A stretch of 64,000 bases of DNA from Acuticoccus sediminis. GTDB lineage: Bacteria; Pseudomonadota; Alphaproteobacteria; Rhizobiales; Amorphaceae. The DNA is taken from assembly GCF_003258595.1 (NCBI RefSeq), contig NZ_QHHQ01000013.1, positions 1-64,000 of the forward strand. Direction: 5' to 3'. The notes under the pieces are model-generated. The model was given only the letters and a program-made list of their open reading frames with translations. It did not search any database and was not told the origin of the DNA. The first letter of the stretch is position 1, and each line of letters begins with the position of its first letter. Below, piece by piece: positions 27,465-35,301 of this stretch. Position numbers and translations under genes: made by a program.

Positions 27465-27571
27465 TTAGCCATCGAGCCCTGCGCTCGCGCTCCGGGTGCC
27501 CGGCCGTCCGGCCCGTGGGCTTCGTCGCCATGAAGGCCGCGACGGTCGCGGTCCAGCCGACGGAGCATCCC

Positions 27572-28495
27572 ATGCGCGAGCACGACGACTATGAACCGCA
27601 TCACGAATCCTCACCCACCGACCATGTCCTCAACGAACTCCAGCTTCACGGCTACCGGCCCTTCGCTGACGAGCCCGACCAGCGGCTTCTGCCCGACGGC
27701 AACCAGGTCGCGGGCGCCGTCGCCGACATCTTCGACGTCTTGATCGGCACCTTGGAGGACACGCGCCTCGAACCCGACCTCGACGATCTCCTCTGGTCGA
27801 CCGTCAACGTCTTCCACCGCGCCAACGACCGGATCGGCCGGGAACTGGACGACAACGAGCAGGCCCAGAAGCGGGCGCAGCGCGAACAGGACGGCAGCGA
27901 GGTGAAGGCGGTCGAACTCGAGCGCCTGATCGCCGAGGGCATTACCCTGATCGAGCGGCAGAACGCCTTCGAGCTGATGCGCGATCAGGCCGCCGAGCAC
28001 TACGAACGCCATCTCGGCAAGCCCTGGCTCCCGCGCAGCGGATCGAAGGTCAACCATCGCAATCTGACCTCCGCGATGATCGACAGCCGCGATTTCCTGA
28101 TGGCGAAGAAGCGCGCCGACCAGGAGGTGCTCCTGCCGCCGGGCCCGAAGATCGTCGTTACCGGCGGGCTCGACTATGACGACCACCGGCTGATCTGGGC
28201 CAAGCTCGATCAGGTGCACCAGAAGCATCCCGACATGGTGCTGATCCACGGCAAGTCGCCGAAAGGCGCCGAGAAGATCGCCTCGCTCTGGGCGAAGAAC
28301 CGCAACGTCCCCCAGATCGGCTTCGCACCCGACTGGACGAAGCACGCCCGGGCAGCGCCGTTCAAGCGCAATGACGAGATCCTGGAGATCGTGCCGAAGG
28401 GCGTGATGCACTTCCCGGGCACCGGAATCCACGACAATCTCGCAGACAAGGCCAAGAAGCTCGGCATCCCGGTCTGGAAGTTCGGCGGCGCGTGA
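27572..28495 (+). CDS. DUF2493 domain-containing protein (SLOG-superfamily)
   Basis: A 307-aa protein. The C-terminal third is the DUF2493/YAcAr domain with KIVVTGGLDYDDHRLIWAKL, VLIHGKSPKGAEKIASLWA and a G-rich end. SLOG-type folds bind nucleotides or nucleotide-derived signals. The N-terminal 190 residues are helical and acidic and occur in the ICE-borne homologues. ATG at 27572 chosen for its GGAG at 27562; ATG at 27530 in frame is an alternative. Function unknown. Part of the conserved backbone set DUF932-ParB-Toprim-DUF2493. Confidence 0.82.
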   Translation: MREHDDYEPHHESSPTDHVLNELQLHGYRPFADEPDQRLLPDGNQVAGAVADIFDVLIGTLEDTRLEPDLDDLLWSTVNVFHRANDRIGRELDDNEQAQKRAQREQDGSEVKAVELERLIAEGITLIERQNAFELMRDQAAEHYERHLGKPWLPRSGSKVNHRNLTSAMIDSRDFLMAKKRADQEVLLPPGPKIVVTGGLDYDDHRLIWAKLDQVHQKHPDMVLIHGKSPKGAEKIASLWAKNRNVPQIGFAPDWTKHARAAPFKRNDEILEIVPKGVMHFPGTGIHDNLADKAKKLGIPVWKFGGA

Positions 28496-28502
28496 GCGCC
28501 GC

Positions 28503-29255
28503 TTAGCTCAAGTCGATCTTCCAGAATCTCAGCACGTCCTCAACCTCAGCTCTCGGGTAGTGGAGATACTCGGCATTTGCCAAATCCGATCGCATCTTCG
28601 ACTTCCGCTTCGCGATTTCACGTTCAATGCGCTGCGTGAACGGTGCAGTGCCGGGCGGCAGGATGCCCGGGCGATCGGGGCTCGGCCAGCTCTCGGGGTA
28701 GTCGGACGGTGTCCAACCTGATCGGACCTGTTCCGCCTGCGATTGCACGGATTCATGCTCGCATGCCCACCCATAGAGATGAAACGAGCAGACCCGCAGC
28801 ATCGTCTTGATCTCGGGGAGAGTGTCAGTGAATCCCTTCAGCGATGTCGGCAACCACACCATGTTCGCCACGCACGAGAAATAGCGAGGGTCCTGGACGA
28901 CACTGCTGCGCTGAGCGAACGACGGATCGTCGTAACCCCAGATATGGCAGACGGTCCAATTCTTCGGCTTGGGGGCGGCCACATCGAGCGCAGTTACTAG
29001 GGCATTGAGCGCCGCCACGTTACCTTCGAACTTCTCGGCAGTGACGCCCGTCGCCTTACGCGTGTTGGTATATCGGCGAGACCAGCCGGCATCGTAGAGT
29101 GGGCGACCTCGCGCCGTGTGCGGTGCCCACACCGGAAGCGCGCGGAAAGTGTCTGGATGAACCCACCGCGCGGTTCGCTCGATCAGCTCGACGATCGCGG
29201 GAATGTCGGCCCGCAGCGCCTCGTTGCCGTCAGGCACATGAAATCCACTCGCCAC
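28503..29255 (-). CDS. Hypothetical protein, 250 aa
   Basis: Not recognised. GTG start at 29255 with AGGGGAA upstream. The middle carries WTVCHIWGYDD, RYFSCVANMVWLP and SFHLYGWACEHE, with regularly placed Cys, His and Trp that recall HNH-type or metal-binding enzymes but do not complete a motif I can name. The C-terminus is basic (EREIAKRKSKMRSDLA). It is the only minus-strand gene within the plus-strand backbone, so it is probably an insertion of cargo between conserved modules. Confidence 0.6.
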   Translation of the reverse strand: MASGFHVPDGNEALRADIPAIVELIERTARWVHPDTFRALPVWAPHTARGRPLYDAGWSRRYTNTRKATGVTAEKFEGNVAALNALVTALDVAAPKPKNWTVCHIWGYDDPSFAQRSSVVQDPRYFSCVANMVWLPTSLKGFTDTLPEIKTMLRVCSFHLYGWACEHESVQSQAEQVRSGWTPSDYPESWPSPDRPGILPPGTAPFTQRIEREIAKRKSKMRSDLANAEYLHYPRAEVEDVLRFWKIDLS

Positions 29256-29549
29256 GGTTCCCCTGCCGATAATTGTCGCCTCGGCTGCGCGAGACGTCCG
29301 GCTGAAGTCTTGGCACCTGGGCTGTTGAGATGATCATCGACTACCATTTCGGACTGGCCGACGCACCCCCGCTTTTCTGCGCTGATCCTTGGTCAGACTG
29401 ACCGCTTGACGCCATCAACCCGTGAAGGGTCGGCTATGCGAGCATGCCGCCGCTGCGGCTTCGCCTGCGCGGTGATTGCAGCGCTCAGCCCGACACATCG
29501 GGCGCCTGTCAGCGGGGGATGGTCCTCCGCTCGAACAGGAGCCGGATCG

Positions 29550-29717
29550 ATGTCCCTCAACGACGCCCACGCCTTCGCCTTCAGCCTCGCCACCACGCTG
29601 ATGGCCGCCATCATCATCTTCCAGGCCGGCGACGGCACGCTGTCGGTCACGCCCGCCAGCGAATATGACGGCGACACCGCCGCCATCGTCCATGAGATCG
29701 ACCCCTTCGCCCCCTGA
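29550..29717 (+). CDS. Small conserved hypothetical protein, 55 aa
   Basis: A 55-aa protein starting MSLNDAHAFAFSLATTLMAAI, with one hydrophobic segment (about residues 8-26) and an acidic C-terminal half ending DPFAP. ATG at 29550 has AGGAG upstream. Small genes of this kind sit at this place in related elements as far as I recall, but no function is known. A perfect hairpin begins at its stop codon. The gap before it (29256-29549) shows no supported gene. Confidence 0.6.
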   Translation: MSLNDAHAFAFSLATTLMAAIIIFQAGDGTLSVTPASEYDGDTAAIVHEIDPFAP

Positions 29718-29734
29718 CCGGGGCGACCCGGTCA
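29715..29734 (+). terminator. Hairpin with GCGA tetraloop at the stop of the 55-aa gene
   Basis: TGACCGGG-GCGA-CCCGGTCA: a perfect 8-bp stem with a GNRA loop that starts at the stop codon. No U-tract follows, so it may stabilise the 3' end rather than terminate by itself. Confidence 0.5.
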
Positions 29735-29739
29735 CAGGT

Positions 29740-29763
29740 GCGGAAATCGCCGGCGATTTCCGC
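29740..29763. repeat. 24-bp perfect palindrome
   Basis: Two 12-base halves, GCGGAAATCGCC and GGCGATTTCCGC, abut with no spacer. It lies 6 bp after the preceding hairpin and about 95 bp before the next gene. It could be an operator for a dimeric regulator or act with the hairpin as a terminator. Confidence 0.6.
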
Positions 29764-29858
29764 TCCCGGCACGCGCGCTCTTGCGCTATACTTCAGCCGC
29801 GCCGTGGTGGTGCTGGAAGGCGCGACCGTCAGACTTGGTCCTAACGGAGGCCACCACC

Positions 29859-30302
29859 ATGATTATCCTCGCAATACTTGCATCCCTCGCAGCGATCGGC
29901 CTTCTTTGCTGGCTGCTGTTCACGCTGGCCGTCTTCGCGCTGCCGGCGTTCGTCGGCGTGACCGCGGGCACCTGGGCGCACGGCACAGGCGCCGGCACCC
30001 CCGGGGCCATCCTGGTCGGGGCCGTCGCGGGGGCGATCACGCTCGCCGCCGGCCATCTACTCATCACCTTTGTCCGGCCCATGTGGTTGAAGCTGATCGT
30101 GGCCGCAGCCTTCGTCGCGCCGGCGGCGATCGCCGGTTTCCATGCCACCCACGGCATCGTGAAGCACCTCATGCCGTCCGACGCGTGGCAGATCGCGTTC
30201 TCCGTCATCGGCGCTGCCGCGGTAGGCGTCACCGCCTTTGCGCGCGTCGCTGGAATGGCGGCGGCTCCGGCCCCGTCCGACCGGGATCTTGCGCGGGCCT
30301 GA
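29859..30302 (+). CDS. Small integral membrane protein, 147 aa
   Basis: About four hydrophobic segments, the first at the N-terminus (IILAILASLAAIGLLCWLLFTL), then glycine/alanine-rich helices, with a short soluble C-terminus. ATG at 29859 has ACGGAGG eight bases upstream. No known domain. It belongs to the backbone stretch between DUF2493 and DUF736. A role in mating or cell envelope is possible but not supported by any motif. Confidence 0.65.
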   Translation: MIILAILASLAAIGLLCWLLFTLAVFALPAFVGVTAGTWAHGTGAGTPGAILVGAVAGAITLAAGHLLITFVRPMWLKLIVAAAFVAPAAIAGFHATHGIVKHLMPSDAWQIAFSVIGAAAVGVTAFARVAGMAAAPAPSDRDLARA

Positions 30303-30863
30303 TCTTCGTCATCGCCGTCAGGAGGATCAGGGCAACCGTTGTCGTGGTCGCTCCCGTCGTCTCATGTCGGAGCGATGGGCGTGTAGGGCACGGACCGACG
30401 CTGGTCCGGAAAGGCGGTCCTCTTGGAGCGCCGCGGGAGCAGAGCCGTGTCTTGGCGGGCACCGGGCATCGGGCGCGGCGATCTCCTTGGTGGCGGTGGG
30501 AGGCCAGGATGCAGCAGCGTCGGCCTGGCGGAGGAGACGAAGCCGGTGAGCCTGCCGTGACGCCGGTTTGCCGTTCCGGGATGGCCGCCATCTTCTGCGT
30601 TACCTGACCGTGCCTCGACCGCTCCAAACGGCCTCTTCAATGGCCTGATCTGGCCGCAGGTCGGCTTCGCCTCGATCGCCTATGACGCAACAGCCGCGTC
30701 AAACTTTCTTCCCCTGCCGGCTGCGCCGCCATTCCTCGCGAGGCAAGAAAGCTCTCCTTAGCTGTCAGGCCCCTGCGGGGTGCGCCGTCGATCGCCTCCG
30801 GCCTGCCGATCGCCATCGAGGCCGCAATGGTGCGGGCTCGAGAACGGAAAACGGAGACTTACA
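30303..30863. other. 561-bp gap without a supported gene
   Basis: No reading frame here has both a ribosome site and a plausible protein composition; the open frames are Arg/Pro-rich shadows. Small hairpins occur, for example CCCC-TGC-GGGG at about 30772-30782. It may hold regulatory RNA or the promoter for the DUF736 gene. It could also be decayed coding sequence. Confidence 0.5.
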
Positions 30864-31190
30864 ATGGCGACCATCGGCACCTTCAAGAAGTCCGGCTCGA
30901 ACGAGTTCACCGGCGAAATCGTCACCCTCAGCGTCCAGGCCAAGAACGTGCGCATCGTCCCCGACACCCGCGCCACCGGCGAGAACGCCCCCAGCCACCG
31001 GGTCCTGGTCGGCCGCGCCGAGATCGGCGCCGCCTGGTCCAAGCGCTCCAACGAAGGCCGCGACTATCTGGGCCTCAAGCTCGACGATCCGAGCTTCAAC
31101 GCCCCGATCTACGCCAACCTCTTCGACGACGAGGAAGGCGACACCTTCTCCCTCATCTGGTCCCGCCCGAACGGGCGGCGCGGCGACTAA
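30864..31190 (+). CDS. DUF736 family protein (first copy)
   Basis: A 108-aa DUF736 protein: IGTFKKSGSNEFTGEIVTL, then AEIGAAWSKRSNEGRDYLGLKLDDPSFNAPIYANL and a C-terminal WSRPNGRR. The family is found almost only on conjugative elements of proteobacteria, next to transfer genes; its role is unknown. A second, divergent copy lies at 36407-36754. ATG at 30864 has ACGGAGA upstream; a strong stem-loop follows the stop by 11 bp. Confidence 0.92.
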   Translation: MATIGTFKKSGSNEFTGEIVTLSVQAKNVRIVPDTRATGENAPSHRVLVGRAEIGAAWSKRSNEGRDYLGLKLDDPSFNAPIYANLFDDEEGDTFSLIWSRPNGRRGD

Positions 31191-31201
31191 GGCCCCGCGC
31201 G

Positions 31202-31228
31202 AGGCCCCGGCCGGAAGGCCGGGGCCTT
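31202..31228 (+). terminator. Strong stem-loop after the first DUF736 gene
   Basis: AGGCCCCGGCC-GGAA-GGCCGGGGCCT: a perfect 11-bp stem with a GGAA tetraloop, followed by TCAGCTTT. It should end the upstream transcription unit and insulate the regulatory module that follows. Confidence 0.75.
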
Positions 31229-31315
31229 CAGCTTTGCGGCGACCGAATCAGTTGCGGTCCTTATCGGTTGAAGAGAGCCAGGACAGCCACTTCCAACTGG
31301 AAAGCTCAGCCTAGA

Positions 31316-31332
31316 ACGACTATTATAGTCGT
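31316..31332. promoter_or_regulatory. Palindromic operator upstream of the XRE regulator
   Basis: ACGACTAT-T-ATAGTCGT, a perfect 17-bp dyad 43 bp before the regulator start, in a locally AT-rich region. By analogy with QseC of ICEMlSymR7A, which represses from operators beside its own gene, it is a good candidate for autoregulation. Not tested. Confidence 0.6.
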
Positions 31333-31374
31333 AGTTTTGGCGTATGCGTAGGTCCGTGTGGGAGGTGATCATGC

Positions 31375-31617
31375 ATGATCACCGCCCGACAATCGCGGGC
31401 CGCACGCGCGTTGCTGGGTTGGACACAGGAGACGCTCGCGGACAAGGCCCGAGTATCATTGACCGCACTCAAGCGCCTCGAATCCGCAAGCGGCCTCGAG
31501 GTGTTTGAAAGTACGCGCGACGAGGTTCGGCGTGCGTTCGAGCGGGGCGGGATCGTCTTCCTGAACTCCGACCAGGGCGTGGGAGTGATGCTTGTCGAGA
31601 GGAAGAAAAAAAGCTGA
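31375..31617 (+). CDS. XRE-family regulator (QseC-like)
   Basis: An 80-aa DNA-binding protein. The helix-turn-helix spans about residues 4-45: SRAARALLGWTQETLADKA then VSLTALKRLE, typical of Cro/CI proteins. The C-terminal GGIVFLNSDQGVGVML segment is shared by many short XRE regulators on rhizobial-type ICEs. GGAGG at 31361-31365 serves the ATG at 31375. Followed by a small DUF2285 gene and FseA, it occupies the place expected for a QseC-like switch; the gene order differs from the divergent qseC/qseM layout I know. Confidence 0.75.
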   Translation: MITARQSRAARALLGWTQETLADKARVSLTALKRLESASGLEVFESTRDEVRRAFERGGIVFLNSDQGVGVMLVERKKKS

Positions 31618-31737
31618 CGCATCGGCGTGCCTGTGCACCGCTCCGACGCCATGAGTCGCATTAGCCGCTAGGCGGCTTCCTCAAAACAGCGTTAGCAATT
31701 CCCTTCAAAATGGATACATCCACCGTCGGGGGATGCC

Positions 31738-32001
31738 GTGATCAAGGAAGACTTTCTCGACCAACCGCCCGGCGGCGCCGCGCTGACCGCCTACGATCAG
31801 GCGCACCTGAGGCTTTATTTGCGCCTGCTCGACGCGGACGCTGAAGGTGCGGACTGGAAAGAAGTAGTCGAGGTACTCTTCGGCATCTGTGCCAAAACAG
31901 AACCAGAGCGCGCCGCGCGCGTCCACACCGCCCACCTCGCCCGCGCAAAATGGATGACCGAGAACGGCTTTTCCGAGCTCCTGGGTCCTCGCCTGCACTG
32001 A
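31738..32001 (+). CDS. Small DUF2285 protein (QseM-like antiactivator candidate)
   Basis: An 87-aa protein with LTAYDQAHLRLYLRLLDADAEGADWKEV and a C-terminal ARAKWMTENGFSELL, a single DUF2285 unit. In ICEMlSymR7A the small DUF2285 protein QseM binds the FseA activator and blocks transfer. Here it lies 120 bp upstream of an FseA-like gene and after an XRE gene, so the same brake is likely. GTG start at 31738 behind GGGGGATGCC; no ATG alternative fits. Assignment of the antiactivator role is by context. Confidence 0.72.
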   Translation: MIKEDFLDQPPGGAALTAYDQAHLRLYLRLLDADAEGADWKEVVEVLFGICAKTEPERAARVHTAHLARAKWMTENGFSELLGPRLH

Positions 32002-32120
32002 GGTGATGCAGAACACGCATCACGTTGATTCGATTTCGTTCTTCCCAGCCAAATTTCAACTTGGAATCGTCACGTCCGCGCAACTCGCGTTGCATCAACA
32101 TTACGCGGAGGCGATGGAGG

Positions 32121-32886
32121 ATGTCCGAGGATGAAAGTTGGCGGTCTGACGCCGCCTATGACTATATCGACAAGCTGACGCCCGGCGATCTCGCCTGGGA
32201 GTTCCTGCGTCGTAATCCCGATTACAGAAAATCCTATCAGGAGCTAGTGGCCGTCGGGCGGTTGACCGAGGATATTGCGCGCGAGTTCGCCCAGCAATGG
32301 GGGTTACGATTTCGTGGCCGACCCGCGCAACTCGGCGCTCATCCAGCCGATCTTCTGGACCCCGCAAGCCGACCCGGCAGCGCTCATATTCACCGCTGGT
32401 CCGAGCCCGGCGGGAGATATCCGCATCAATGCTGAGGATCTGCGCACGCGTGCTGTCTTCGAACACGATGCTGATCTGATCCGGCTCGCTCTGCGGGGCG
32501 AGCCGTATGATGTCGCCCTGACCGACGCAGATGATGCTCGTCCCCTTGGCGCATTCGTCATGTTCGACGAATTGACGCCGGACCGGCTGACGGCAGTCGA
32601 GCGTCTCTGGTATGCGATGTTCGGCAAGCGCGTCCCGACCGATCCGCGCATGACGCCACAGAGGCGTCAGCGTGCGCGCCAGATGCTCCGCGCCATCGAT
32701 GCGCGACACGCCGGCGCCATTTATCGCGTCGTCGCCGAGCATCTCTTCCCCCAGCACAAAATCGACGCGGCGTCCTGGGTCGGCGACCCGATCCGGGAAA
32801 TCACCATCCGTCTCGCGCGCGACGGCATGAAGCTCGTTCGCGGCGGCTACCGGTCATTGCTACGGCGACCACGCCGGGATCGCTGA
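32121..32886 (+). CDS. fseA: FseA-like transfer activator (DUF6499 + DUF2285), two frames joined by +1 shift
   Basis: Frame 1 starts at ATG 32121 (GGAGG at 32107) and gives the N-terminal domain with LAWEFLRRNPDYRKSYQ and EFAQQWGLRF. The C-terminal DUF2285 part lies in the +1 frame: VADPRNSALIQPIFW through REITIRLARDGMKLVRGGYRSLL to the stop at 32884-32886. Slippage at CGA-TTT-C (32307-32313), with tRNA-Phe moving from TTT to TTC, fuses them into about 254 aa. Without the shift, translation runs in nonsense sequence to 32435. In ICEMlSymR7A the msi172-msi171 pair is fused by programmed +1 frameshifting to give FseA, the activator of excisionase and transfer genes. The arrangement here, just upstream of an RdfS-like gene, fits that model. 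Confidence 0.8.
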
Positions 32887-33013
32887 TACCCGCTCGGGTG
32901 TCGATCTTAGCCGTCTTACTTCGACATCGTTGGAGGCGCCGTCTTCGCGCCACCGTGCTCGCAACCCGCCGCTCATCCGCAGCGGCCGCCCGCGAGACCA
33001 CGGAGGTTCGATC

Positions 33014-33301
33014 ATGGCCGAAAAAGCCGCCAATCTACCGCCACGCTACCTGAGAACGCAGGAGGCGGCGCGCTTCCTCGGCCTCTCCGAACGCACGCTT
33101 GAGAAGCACCGCACCTACGGAACCGGCCCGACGTATCGCAAGCTCGGTGGCCGCGTCGTCTATTCCCTCGAGGACCTGCAGGGTTGGGCAGATCGAGGTC
33201 TCGTTACTTCGACCTCCGATCCGCGCGGCGGCACCGTTCTCCCAGCCAAGCGCCAGACCAATCCATCCTCCGCCACCACCAGCGGCCGCTTCGCGCGCTG
33301 A
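33014..33301 (+). CDS. RdfS-like excisionase / MerR-type helix-turn-helix protein
   Basis: A 95-aa protein with a winged helix-turn-helix of the excisionase/AlpA type: LRTQEAARFLGLSERTLEKHRTYGTGPTYRKLGGRVVYSLEDLQGW. The unstructured tail is Ser/Thr/Pro-rich. CGGAGG lies seven bases before the ATG at 33014. In Mesorhizobium ICEs RdfS, of similar size, directs excision and is activated by FseA; this gene directly follows the fseA-like gene and leads the repA-parA-traF set. It could also regulate transcription. Confidence 0.75.
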   Translation: MAEKAANLPPRYLRTQEAARFLGLSERTLEKHRTYGTGPTYRKLGGRVVYSLEDLQGWADRGLVTSTSDPRGGTVLPAKRQTNPSSATTSGRFAR

Positions 33302-33312
33302 GGTGGCTGGCC

Positions 33313-34200
33313 GTGTTGTCCCGCCACACCCATCACGATGAGCGCGCGCAGCTCGATCTGTTCCGGGCTCTGCCCGGCGATCTCGCGCCGCGCGATGCGC
33401 AGGACCTCATGGCCTACCCCTTCTTCTCGCTCGCCAAGTCGAAGCGCCTCGCGCCGATCGACTTCAAGGCGGGCTCGGTGAAGATCCGCGTCGAGGCCGT
33501 GCCTGAGCATGGCATGGCCACGATCTGGGACGCCGACGTCCTGATCTGGGCGGCCTCGCAGATCGTCGAGGCGCGCGACGTCGGCCTGCGCCCGTCGCGC
33601 CTGATGGCCACCACACCCTATGAGATCCTGAACTTCATTGGCCGCGGCGTGTCGCTTCGCGACTACGATCGCCTGAAGGCCGCCCTGGACCGGCTGCAAT
33701 CGACAACGGTCGCCACCTCGATCCGTCAGCCGACCGAGCGGCGGATGCACCGTTTCTCCTGGATCAACGAATGGAAGGAGCGCGCCGATCATCGCGGCCG
33801 CCCGCTCGGCCTCGAGCTGATCGTCCCCGACTGGTTCTACGGCGCCGTGCTCGACGACGCGCTCGTGCTGACGATCGACCGCAAATATTTCGATCTCACC
33901 GGCGGGCTGGAGCGCTGGCTCTACCGGCTCGTGCGCAAGCACGGCGGCAAGCAGGAATTCGGCTGGAGCTTCGACTTCCCGCACCTCCACGCCAAGTCCG
34001 GCAGCCTCTCGCCGCTCAAGCACTTCGCCTACGACCTGCGCGACATCGTCCGGCGGCAGCCGCTGCCCGGCTATCGGCTGACCATCGAGCAATGCCTCGG
34101 CGGCCCGGAAATCCTCTCCTTCGCGCCCACCGATCCCGACGCGCTCGGCGTCCCGCGCCGCCGTCGCCGCTCAACAACTCGCCCTGGGGATAAGCTGTGA
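33313..34200 (+). CDS. repA: Replication initiator protein A (RepA)
   Basis: A 295-aa member of the plasmid RPA family: ERAQLDLFRALPGDLAPRDAQDLMAYPFFSLAKSKR, SLRDYDRLKAALDRLQSTTVATSIRQ, and RKYFDLTGGLERWLYRLVRKHGG. No ATG precedes the conserved part; GTG at 33313 has GAGGTGG seven bases upstream and TTG at 33316 is an alternative. Three iteron-like repeats start 7 bp after its stop, so RepA probably initiates replication there. ICEs with RepA may replicate as circles after excision, which helps them persist during transfer. Confidence 0.92.
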   Translation: MLSRHTHHDERAQLDLFRALPGDLAPRDAQDLMAYPFFSLAKSKRLAPIDFKAGSVKIRVEAVPEHGMATIWDADVLIWAASQIVEARDVGLRPSRLMATTPYEILNFIGRGVSLRDYDRLKAALDRLQSTTVATSIRQPTERRMHRFSWINEWKERADHRGRPLGLELIVPDWFYGAVLDDALVLTIDRKYFDLTGGLERWLYRLVRKHGGKQEFGWSFDFPHLHAKSGSLSPLKHFAYDLRDIVRRQPLPGYRLTIEQCLGGPEILSFAPTDPDALGVPRRRRRSTTRPGDKL

Positions 34201-34206
34201 ATCGTC

Positions 34207-34272
34207 TCGTGCTATCAGGGACCGGCACTATCGTGCCATCGGGGACCGGACTCTCGTGCTATCGGGGACCGG
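34207..34272 (+). repeat. Three iterons, candidate replication origin
   Basis: The 19-bp unit TCGTGCYATCRGGGACCGG occurs at 34207-34225, 34231-34249 and 34254-34272, all in the same orientation and about 23-24 bp apart, close to two helix turns. Their position right after repA fits RepA-binding iterons of an origin. The remaining 140 bp to parA is more AT-rich (around 34315-34350), suitable for strand opening. Confidence 0.8.
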
Positions 34273-34411
34273 AATCGTCGATTCCTCGCGCTGAATCAGC
34301 AGCTTGCGGCCCCCGTAACTTATCTAACCTAGATTCCTTCGGAATCTTTCTAACGGACCGCCGCTTTTCCACGCCTGCGGATAACCCGCCGCCGGCAAGG
34401 AGGAGCGCGCC

Positions 34412-35050
34412 ATGATCGTCGCGCTGCTCAACCAGAAGGGCGGCGTCGGCAAGACGACGCTCGCTCTGCATCTCGCCGGCGAATGGGCTCGCCGTGGCAA
34501 GCGCGTCACGCTGATCGACGCCGACCCGCAGGGCTCGGCGCTCGACTGGTCGCAGCAGCGCAGCCGGGAGGGGCTGGGGCGGCTGTTCGGTGTCGTCGGC
34601 TTGGCGCGCGACACGCTCCACCGCGAGGCGCCGGAGCTGGCCCGTGACGCCGACCATATCGTCATCGACGGGCCGCCGCGTGTCGCCGGGCTGATGCGCT
34701 CGGCGCTGCTCGCCGCCGATCTCGTGCTGATCCCGGTGCAGCCGTCGCCCCTCGACGGTTGGGCTTCGGCCGAGATGCTCGCGTTGCTCGGCGAGGCGCG
34801 CATCTACCGCCCTCAGCTCGCTGCCCGGTTCGTGCTGAACCGCTGCGCGGCCCGCACCGTGCTGGCGCGCGAGACGGCCGAGACGCTCGCCGATCACGAC
34901 CCTCCGCTGCTCGCGACCACCATCGGCCAGCGCATCGTCTTCGCCGATGTCGTGCAGACCGGCCGGCTCGTCGCCGAGCAGGACGAGGACTGCCCGGGCG
35001 CGCGCGAGATCGCCGCGCTGGCGGCGGAAGTGGCGAGGATCGGCGCATGA
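34412..35050 (+). CDS. parA: ParA-family partition ATPase
   Basis: A 212-aa Walker-type ATPase. The deviant Walker A KGGVGKTT is at residues 9-16, with the signature Lys; LIDADPQGSALDWS is the A' motif, and VIDGPPR the B motif. Short ParA without an N-terminal DNA-binding domain (type Ib). It overlaps the next gene (ribbon-helix-helix) by ATGA, which is the likely ParG-type partner. Its role is positioning and stable inheritance of the element, consistent with RepA and iterons next to it. Confidence 0.95.
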   Translation: MIVALLNQKGGVGKTTLALHLAGEWARRGKRVTLIDADPQGSALDWSQQRSREGLGRLFGVVGLARDTLHREAPELARDADHIVIDGPPRVAGLMRSALLAADLVLIPVQPSPLDGWASAEMLALLGEARIYRPQLAARFVLNRCAARTVLARETAETLADHDPPLLATTIGQRIVFADVVQTGRLVAEQDEDCPGAREIAALAAEVARIGA

Positions 35051-35301
35051 GCGAGCGGTCCCCGAAGCGCAGCTTCGCGTCCCGGCCTGCCGATCCGGAG
35101 AGCTGGATCAAGGCGCCCGATCGCCAGGCGCAGCACGTCCACCCCGCCGAGGAGTTTTCCGCCCGGCTGACGATCGACGTCACCACCGATATGCGCGGCC
35201 GGATCAAGATCGCGGCCTTCCAGCGCGGCCAGACGGTTGCCGACATGCTGCGCGCGCTGTTCGAGCGCGAATTCCCACCCCTCTCAGGAGAAGGACCATG
35301 A
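35047..35301 (+). CDS. Ribbon-helix-helix partition partner (ParG-like), 84 aa
   Basis: A small basic protein. The N-terminal 45 residues are flexible and charged, the C-terminal part EFSARLTIDVTTDMRGRIKIAAFQRGQTVADMLRALFEREF is a ribbon-helix-helix fold. This two-part layout is that of ParG/Omega-type centromere-binding proteins that pair with short ParA. Starts inside the parA stop (ATGA) and is itself coupled by ATGA to the DUF2840 gene. Confidence 0.82.
   Translation: MSERSPKRSFASRPADPESWIKAPDRQAQHVHPAEEFSARLTIDVTTDMRGRIKIAAFQRGQTVADMLRALFEREFPPLSGEGP

Noticed and set aside
30303-30863. Possible genes in the gap before DUF736
   Set aside because: Open frames are Arg/Pro-rich, without good ribosome sites or family features.
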